A stretch of DNA of 64,000 nt. Source: Amborella trichopoda. Taxonomy: Eukaryota > Streptophyta > Magnoliopsida > Amborellales > Amborellaceae. This document shows, in pieces, positions 58,225 through 64,000 of this stretch (its first letter is position 1; each line of letters begins with the position of its first letter). A program made the translations under genes and the position numbers. The stretch lies in contig NW_006496103.1 of assembly GCF_000471905.2 (NCBI RefSeq), positions 665,552 through 729,551 on the forward strand, given 5' to 3'. A model generated the notes under the pieces. The model did no database searches. It was not told the DNA's origin and worked only from the letters and a program-made list of their open reading frames with translations.

Positions 58225-58227
<3 letters not shown>
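57480..58227. other. AT-rich region, possible small LTR relic, no gene
   Basis: CTATATAAATATGTGAG at about 57,791 followed by AATATAATAAAATC at 57,833 gives the TATA-to-poly(A) spacing seen in short LTRs, but no boundaries or target duplication could be set. An A-run lies at 58,107-58,115. No coding signature. Confidence 0.3.

Positions 58228-58262
<35 letters not shown>
58228..58262. repeat. (AT)n microsatellite
   Basis: About 17 uninterrupted AT dinucleotides following CATCAAT. Confidence 0.97.
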
Positions 58263-58266
<4 letters not shown>

Positions 58267-58474
58267 AAAATAAATGGACCTAACATAATTTTTTAGGATT
58301 TTTCCGTATATTACACTAAAACTATTGCATGAAATCACTCCCAATTGTTCTTAGCTCTCCCTTTCATTGACTTTGCTCGTGGAGAAGAGGTTTTAGGGAT
58401 TTCCTTTCATCATATAAGAGTAGACTGTAAAACATCCTATCGAAGGATTTCAAAACACCATTACTTTCTGGGTG

Positions 58475-58857
58475 CAGGTGGCATACAGATGCATCTGTAG
58501 CTGTAGAGGTAAGGTGCACCCTCAAATTTTATCATGGGTATATAATTTTGATGCAAAATGTTAGGATTATCTTAAAATCTATTTTTATATCTAATTATAA
58601 GATTTTAAATTTAAAAAATGGTTAAAATCAAGTAAATCTATAAACATATGAAAATCTTAAAAATAGACGGTGTAAATATTATATTATAAAATACACTATT
58701 TTTTAGACTTAAAATCTTTTTATTTTTCATGATCTTACATCTTGATGTCTGAATCGAAGGGTTTTTCAACATTAAAACTATCTTTTCGGATGGATTTTTT
58801 AGGTGCATCCGTGCATCCGTAGCTGCATACGTATAGCTGCAGAGGTAAGGTTGCAAC
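58475..58857. repeat. pair of diverged direct repeats flanking an AT-rich foldback
   Basis: GCATCTGTAGCTGTAGAGGT at 58,491 and its relative GCATACGTATAGCTGCAGAG at 58,826 bracket about 280 bp. Each is followed by AAGGT.GCA. Between them, 58,650-58,735 forms an imperfect AT-rich hairpin (AAAATCTTAAAAATAGAC against GTCTAAAAAATAGTG on the other strand). This may be a MITE relic in the promoter region of the PPR gene. Confidence 0.4.
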
Positions 58858-58858
58858 C

Positions 58859-58867
58859 TTATATAAA
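58859..58867 (+). promoter_or_regulatory. TATA box of the PPR gene
   Basis: TTATATAAA lies 139 bp upstream of the first in-frame ATG (58,998) and 102 bp upstream of an out-of-frame ATG (58,961). It is the best TATA match upstream of the gene. Transcription would then start near 58,890-58,900. Confidence 0.5.
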
Positions 58868-58960
58868 CTTTTTCCTTACTTTTTATACAATTATATTTCC
58901 CATTCACGATCTCGGTGCATCATTCTATCCCACTTGCAGTTCGGTTCCTTAAGGAAAAAC

Positions 58961-59230
58961 ATGGCAATTCTTCTACTACTACTACTATTTTTTGCTTATG
59001 GCTCCTTGCTCTATGTATCTCAAGAATCCAATTCTCTCTCTACTGGAGAGAATCCAAACCTTCTCCCAACTCTCGCAAATCCATACCCAAATGATCACAA
59101 CTTCTCTTGTAACCAATGTATTTGCAGCAAGCAAACTCGTATCAGCTCTTACCACTTCAAATTTCTTAGATATGGATTATGCCGAACTTATCTTCTTTCA
59201 AATCTCCCACCCCAATTCGTTCATCTTTAA
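58961..59230 (+). CDS. upstream overlapping ORF in the PPR leader (uORF)
   Basis: ATG at 58,961 is in strong plant context (A at -3, G at +4: AAACATGGC) and opens 89 codons that overlap the first 230 bases of the PPR gene in another frame. It starts MAILLLLLLFFAYGSLLYVS, a hydrophobic leucine run that looks like a secretory signal by chance. The later part has no domain. The leucine run comes from a CTA/CTC-rich tract. It could lower translation of the PPR frame, or the true transcript may start downstream of it. Not proposed as a functional protein. Confidence 0.3.
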   Translation: MAILLLLLLFFAYGSLLYVSQESNSLSTGENPNLLPTLANPYPNDHNFSCNQCICSKQTRISSYHFKFLRYGLCRTYLLSNLPPQFVHL

Positions 59231-60746
59231 CACCATGATCAGAGGCCATGCTTTGAGCCCCAAGCCCAGTAGAGCCCTCCTATTCTATGCCCAAATGCGT
59301 AAAATCGGAGTCTTACCTGATAACTACACCTACCCATTTGTGTTGAAGGCCTGTGGACTTATTAAATATCTACAATATGGGAGCAAAATTCATGCCCATA
59401 TGCTGAAATTTGGGTTTCGATCAAATGTGATTGTGCAAAATGCTCTAATTAATATGTATTCGAGGTGTAATGCTACTGCTATTGCACGTCAAGTATTTGA
59501 TGAAATTCATGGGAGGAATATTGTTTCTTGGAACTGTATGCTAGGTGGGTACGTGTATTGCTTGGAGATCGATTGTGCATTCCGATTGTTTGATGAGATG
59601 AGAGAGAAAGATATTGTCTCTTGGTCGATTATGGTTGATGGGTATGGGAAAATTGGTGATTTGAACAATGCTAGAAAATGTTTCGATGAGATGCCTGAGA
59701 GAGATTTGGCCTCTTGGAATGCAATGATGGGTGCATATACTCGAGTAAACGATGTTAATAAGGCGCAAAAATTATTTGAAGAAATGCCCAATAGAAATGT
59801 GATCTCATGGAGTATTATGATGGATGGGTTAACCAAGAATGGGAAATGCCAAGAGGCATTGCTTCTCTTCAACCGAATGATGGTGGAAAGAGTGAAGCCC
59901 GATAAAGTATCTTTAGTAAGCACGCTCTCAGCTTGCTCGCAATTGGGTGCCTGCGAGCAAGGGCGATGGGTCCATACCTTTATCAATAAAACCAAAATAA
60001 AAACCGATGTTGTATTATTGACTGCCATCCTCGATATGTATACAAAATGTGGGTGTATCGATGAAGCGAGGAGGCTCTTTGATGAGATGCCTGAGAAGAA
60101 TTTGATCACTTGGAATGTGATGATTGTCGGGCTAGCAATTCATGGCAATGGTGAGGAAGCCCTTGATCTATTCTTGAAGATGAGAAACGAAGGAATTAAA
60201 CCAGATGATGTCACTTATATTGGAGTACTGAGTGCTTGTAGTCATGGGGGCCAAGTGAAAGAGGGCTGGCAATACTTCAGAGAGATTTTAGTCCCTAAAG
60301 TTGAACACTATGGGTGTATGGTTGACCTTTTGGGACGAGCTGCTATGCTTAGAGAAGCTTATGAACTCGTTAGGAGCATGCCCATGAGGCCCAACTCAAT
60401 AGCGTGGGGCGCACTTTTGGCAGGGTGTAGGCTTCATGGAGATGTTGAGTTGGCTAAAATTGCGGCTGACAAGCTTGTTGAGCTTGATCCTAGTGACAGT
60501 GGGATTTATGTGCTTCTTTCAAATGTTTATGCGGGTGCGAGGATGTGGGATAATGTAGAGAGGGTGAGGGAGATGATACAGGGGGGAAAGTTGATGAAAG
60601 AGGTTGGGTTGAGTGTCATTGAGGTGAATGGTGCTGTTTATGAGTTTGTTCATGGTGTGAGGAGAGACGAGATAATTTGGGTAGTGGAGAGTTTGGGGAA
60701 GATCTTGCAATCCAAGGATCATTCCTCCATTTGTAGACTTTTATAA
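58998..60746 (+). CDS. PLS-class pentatricopeptide repeat protein, E subgroup
   Basis: Intronless, 582 codons, TAA at 60,744-60,746. The open frame extends two codons upstream (TTG CTT), but the first ATG is 58,998. PPR motifs begin almost at once (QLSQIHTQMITTSLVTNVFA) and run through P, L and S motifs. A middle run of short S motifs includes NIVSWNCMLGGYVYCLEIDC, DIVSWSIMVDGYGKIGDLNN, DLASWNAMMGAYTRVNDVNK and NVISWSIMMDGLTKNGKCQE. Next comes a P-L pair ending DVTYIGVLSACSHGGQVKEG, then VEHYGCMVDLLGRA and the E domain (PNSIAWGALLAGCRLHGDVE; LDPSDSGIYVLLSNVYAGAR). The tail after FVHGVRRDEIIWVVESLGKI is short and has no DYW deaminase. The segment before VEHYGC (YFREILVPK) is about six residues shorter than usual. 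Members bind organelle RNA and act in C-to-U editing, usually with a DYW partner; the organelle cannot be told here. The N-terminus is short for a transit peptide. Confidence 0.95.
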   Translation: MAPCSMYLKNPILSLLERIQTFSQLSQIHTQMITTSLVTNVFAASKLVSALTTSNFLDMDYAELIFFQISHPNSFIFNTMIRGHALSPKPSRALLFYAQMRKIGVLPDNYTYPFVLKACGLIKYLQYGSKIHAHMLKFGFRSNVIVQNALINMYSRCNATAIARQVFDEIHGRNIVSWNCMLGGYVYCLEIDCAFRLFDEMREKDIVSWSIMVDGYGKIGDLNNARKCFDEMPERDLASWNAMMGAYTRVNDVNKAQKLFEEMPNRNVISWSIMMDGLTKNGKCQEALLLFNRMMVERVKPDKVSLVSTLSACSQLGACEQGRWVHTFINKTKIKTDVVLLTAILDMYTKCGCIDEARRLFDEMPEKNLITWNVMIVGLAIHGNGEEALDLFLKMRNEGIKPDDVTYIGVLSACSHGGQVKEGWQYFREILVPKVEHYGCMVDLLGRAAMLREAYELVRSMPMRPNSIAWGALLAGCRLHGDVELAKIAADKLVELDPSDSGIYVLLSNVYAGARMWDNVERVREMIQGGKLMKEVGLSVIEVNGAVYEFVHGVRRDEIIWVVESLGKILQSKDHSSICRLL

Positions 60747-60898
60747 CGTTGGGGATTAGCATGCATAAGCCTCTCTCTTTCTCACACATGCGCCATAGAT
60801 GCCTATATGGCAGCCCTGTAAATTGTGGGCTACATTTTAGTTTGTAGCAAACTGAAATGCTAATGTTTTGCTTTTCACCAATTCTATGCTGTTGGTAT
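60747..60898 (+). other. probable 3' untranslated region of the PPR gene
   Basis: Follows the stop codon. No canonical AATAAA is seen before the MITE at 60,899; TTGTAGCAAACTGAAATG-type near-upstream sequence is the only candidate. The transcript end may therefore lie within or beyond the MITE. Confidence 0.35.
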
Positions 60899-61128
60899 TA
60901 AGGATGGCAATGGGCCAGCAGCCTGTCCCCAAACAGTTAGGGCCTATGCCATTAAATTTAGTCCTAGGGCCAAACACAGACGTGAACCAAACCAATCAAC
61001 AGGACCGGACCACCTAGAGCAAGAGTAGGTCTGGGCTTGGGCTGGGTATCGCTTGGTCTGGTCAAGATTGGGCCTGGACTAGCTCTCCCAGCCAGGGCCA
61101 GGCCGTGCCTGACCCATTGCCACCCTTA
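60899..61128. mobile_element. hAT-type MITE
   Basis: A 230-bp element with terminal inverted repeats TAAGGATGGCAATGGGCC and, on the other strand at the right end, TAAGGGTGGCAATGGGTC (16 of 18 match). It is flanked by an 8-bp duplication, GTTGGTAT at 60,891-60,898 and GTTGGTAG at 61,129-61,136 (one mismatch). TIRs with a GGTGGCAA core and an 8-bp duplication are characteristic of plant hAT elements. There is no coding capacity. The interior is GC-rich (GGGCCTGGAC, CCAGGGCCAGGCC), unlike the flanks. Confidence 0.88.
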
Positions 61129-61136
61129 GTTGGTAG

Positions 61137-62333
61137 GCTAACAATATACATATAACAAATGGGAGTTAAAAAGAAACCATAAGGATAAAACGAACCAATG
61201 GGATATGTTTGTCATAGTGAACCTGTAGTGATGATTTTGGTGTTGGCCTTTTTAGCACAGGCGGCTTGTCTCCTCTTTTCCCCATTAACACTACTTTGCT
61301 ACTCCAACCTTATCAAAAACGTGTACAGGTTACACACAGAAATATGCATCTTGTAATTGGCCCATTTTTGGGGTTCATGTGGCCCCCAAAATGCACATTA
61401 GCACAAGAGATTTGGCCTTTTAAGAATACTGGAATTGCTTTGGTACCTTTGGGTTCCTTTCTAGAACCCCTATATGTCAGCAGACATTTAAAATGTGTCA
61501 TTTTGTATGTGGGTTGGAAACTGAAAATACAAAAGTTTTTGCTTACTTTTCAAGTGAGATAATGATATTCGTTGATTTTGAGTATTGATGTGCAAAGGTA
61601 GAGCTATCAAAGTTTCTTCGTGCTGGTATTTTTCTGAATTTTGTTATGCCCGGTAATCAGATCTCCTTGGGCATGCATACTTGTTCCCAACATACCAAAT
61701 GCTGTGGGGAGGGGAGAAATCCTTAAAAAGTGTAGAGGAAGGGATATCATGGGCAGACCCTACAGTGGTGTCAGCCCTCTAGAGCATTTGTTCCATCACA
61801 AATTACTCGGTGAAGAAGCTCAGAAAAAAATATTTGAACAAAAATCCTGAATCATTTTTTTGAACCCAATGAGCACATGCACTCAATTCAAGGAACAACT
61901 AGATATGACCCTAGAAAATTCAGAATCAATTCTTAGTTTTCTTAGCAGTTCATCTAGCGATAGCAAAACGATCTATAAAACTGGGATCAAGGAAATCGCT
62001 AGAAAAGCTTGATCCAACGTCATTTTTCTTTCTTGAAATGGATGTCTGTTTTCTTTTTCGAATTTTTTCTGATGATAGTTGCATCCAACACTTGGGAGCC
62101 CCCAAAATGCGAGAGGGATTCAATGTACTGTTTTGCACTTGGGGCAGACCAAATGTCTACTACAATACTGAAAAGCATTAATAAGACCACTTTTAGTAAG
62201 TGGAGGTTACAATCACTTCTAGCTATTGGATGTGAAACGGGTGAGTGGAGGCGTACAAGGGTTAATTTTCAAATTCACGTCTGACACGGTAAACGTGACC
62301 GTATATCAAAGACAAATTGTCTTTTTAGTGTAT
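61137..62333. other. intergenic sequence, no confident gene
   Basis: A 98-codon open frame at 61,266-61,562 (+) and a 91-codon one at 62,009-62,284 (+) lack recognisable domains, and no promoter was found for either. There is a short homology to nothing else in the window. Treated as lower-copy intergenic DNA. Confidence 0.45.
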
Positions 62334-62599
62334 AATATATACCATCAATGGGCAAAATTGCAAAAATCACATGAGACACTATGAACTAATTTACCCAGAA
62401 ATAGGAAAAACACACCACAAATCTACAAAACAAAAACTGCACTGATCTCTATATCCTGTGGGAGACAATCCCTTACAATATATACCATAAATGGGAAAGT
62501 TTGGAAAATCACATGAGACACCCTGAACTAATTTTACCCAGAAATACGAAAAACACACCACAAATCTACAAAACATAAACTGCACAGATCTCTATATCC
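62334..62599. repeat. 143-bp tandem duplication
   Basis: AATATATACCATCAATGGG at 62,334 and AATATATACCATAAATGGG at 62,477 begin two copies that continue through AAATCACATGAGACAC, TTACCCAGAAATA, ACACACCACAAATCTACAAA and GATCTCTATATCC. Few differences; the offset is 143 bp. Confidence 0.93.
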
Positions 62600-63565
62600 C
62601 GTCCCACAAAGTGGTTATCTGACTGACAATTTCTCTCTGAAATAATGCATAGATAAGCAGTATTTGTTCCACGACAACTGGAATTAAGCATCAAAAAAGA
62701 CAGAAGACATAATATCCTCTCAAAATGTTCAAAATAACTCAGAAAAATAAAGCACAACAAAACACGGTGGAGAAGCAATGCACCAAAGTAACATTGCAAG
62801 CTAGTTAGCAAATTATCGAGTTAAACGAGAACTGTGTCTTATTCCCCCCCCATATATTCTTTTCTCTAGATCCAAACTGCATTGTCGTACTGAGTCATTA
62901 GATGGACCATAGAAGCAGCAAATTGTATGTTCGCAAACCTGAAATTTGCAGACAAAAAGTAACTTGATTCGTGTGATTATTAATATTGGTGAAAAATGTG
63001 GGGCTAAGGGACAATTCCAATCGCATCATCAAAAAGTCACAACTGATCAACATTTAATACAGTATATTCCACCAAAACAGTTGTATACAAGAGTTCGTCT
63101 GGCATCCAAAGTCTCCATCAGATTGCTTTTGCATCAAGATGAGTGTTTGATTAAGATAAGAAGTTTTCTCAACAAAGAACCGAGAGATGTCTCATAACAC
63201 AACCTCGTCAATACTTTTCGTAGAGAAATATCAGGTGGATCAACAGTGCAATCTGCACTTATGATATATGGGGTGTATGGCAGTCTATGGGTGCATATGC
63301 ATGTGACAGTACCATTAGTGAATGGAAACTTATAGAAAATGCCTGAAAAAAACACTACAGTAACATTGTGAAACAAGAACATATTGATCTAAAATGTACT
63401 GTTTGTCTATCAACCTCCACATTTCCAAAATTACCCCACATAAAGATGATGAATAAATCATTTTTTGCTCTTTTAACCCAAGCTCAACTATAATTGGCTC
63501 CAAGTTTAGCTAACTTTTAATTCTACAGGTTTTTTACTCTAAAGCCATTGAACAATAATTTTACG
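62600..63565. other. intergenic sequence, no confident gene
   Basis: Open frames up to 83 codons on both strands, none with a domain. A C-run (62,844-62,850) and TATATG/CATATG phrases are present. It could hold the 3' untranslated region of a gene beyond the right edge, but nothing in the sequence settles this. Confidence 0.4.
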
Positions 63566-63728
63566 GCCTCACCTAGTGATTCAGATCAAAATCTGGCTAC
63601 TACAAATTTTTAATTTTATTTTTGTTAATCTAATATTTGGAGATTGGGTAGACTTTTTTTTTTATTTTTTATTAGAGTATTTTTGCCGGGTGGTATTCGC
63701 TGGTAAGTTTATACTGCCTCACCTAGTG
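63566..63728. repeat. 13-bp direct repeats bracketing 137 bp
   Basis: GCCTCACCTAGTG occurs exactly at 63,566-63,578 and 63,716-63,728. A perfect 13-bp pair with a short insert resembles the target duplication of a SINE-like retroposon. The insert has a T-run (63,653-63,670) but no clear Pol III A and B boxes. Confidence 0.5.
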
Positions 63729-64000
63729 CCATAAGATTTAATACTTGACAATTTATTGTCTAAACTTTCAATAAATCCAACAAAATGCTTATTCTATTGT
63801 CGAAACACAAAACATATCATATATTAATTGGGAGCATAAAATGAAACAACAATAATAATATTAAATATAAGAACCACATTAGTAAATAACAAGAACTGTA
63901 AAACAAGGTCTCGATTATTGTTAAAAACAAAAACAAAAAAAGACCCTCAGTATACGCAGTTAACTAAAACTGAAAATATTATGTTGTATACACCGGCAAT
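63729..64000. other. AT-rich intergenic end of the window
   Basis: Nothing recognised. Confidence 0.5.

Noticed and set aside
59507-60109. 200-codon minus-strand open frame
   Set aside because: Antisense shadow of the PPR coding sequence; no independent support.
61266-61562. 98-codon open frame as a host gene
   Set aside because: No domain, no clear promoter, and AT-rich surroundings; length is within chance expectation.

Overview
This is a nuclear window from a flowering plant. It holds plant Ty3-gypsy elements of the Tat and chromovirus types, a Ty1-copia element, a plant L1-type LINE, a hAT-type MITE and an intronless PLS-class PPR gene. No rRNA, tRNA, bacterial operon or CRISPR feature was seen. 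About nine tenths of the window is nested and decayed transposon DNA. The only convincing host gene is the PPR gene at 58,998-60,746 (+).

Layout. (1) 1-23.4 kb is a mosaic of long LTRs: one on + at 17,761-21,403 and three copies or pieces on - between 0.7 and 9 kb. Their downstream halves are filled with GA/CT tracts and minisatellites. Between them lie two plant-mobile-domain (PMD) gene fossils of the kind known as extra ORFs in Tat-lineage elements, one on + (9.0-12.1 kb) and one on - (13.7-12.3 kb). (2) 23.4-26.1 kb is a Tat-lineage pol remnant on -. (3) 26.1-27.7 kb is AT-rich sequence with a small tandem repeat and a foldback MITE. (4) 27,709-33,237 is one composite chromovirus-type insertion with LTR-gag-LTR-gag-LTR order and an ATTTC target duplication. 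A solo LTR with its own TCCCT duplication sits inside its left LTR. (5) 34.3-45.4 kb is a gag-bearing, pol-less Tat-type element on -, with stacked minisatellites next to its 3' LTR and an antisense coiled-coil cassette. A 368-base assembly gap lies in a CT tract. (6) 45.4-48.9 kb is an inverted second copy of that cassette plus rearranged LTR pieces. (7) 48.9-51.5 kb is a 5'-truncated LINE abutting a copia remnant (51.5-54.2 kb, -). (8) 54.5-58 kb holds gypsy gag and LTR remnants. (9) 58.2-64 kb is lower-copy, gene-bearing DNA: the PPR gene, a hAT-type MITE and short duplications.

The most unusual pattern is repeated head-to-tail or head-to-head: promoter-like blocks (TATA followed by G-run/C-run sequence) drive short units encoding PMD or coiled-coil proteins, often antisense to the host element, next to fast-changing minisatellites. 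Several of these minisatellites share a core close to AGCGCCGACTGTGT. Established work on Tat/Ogre elements describes both extra ORFs and hypervariable 3' regions that seed satellites; this window shows many stages of that process side by side. All similarity statements were made by eye, so coordinates of decayed repeats are approximate.
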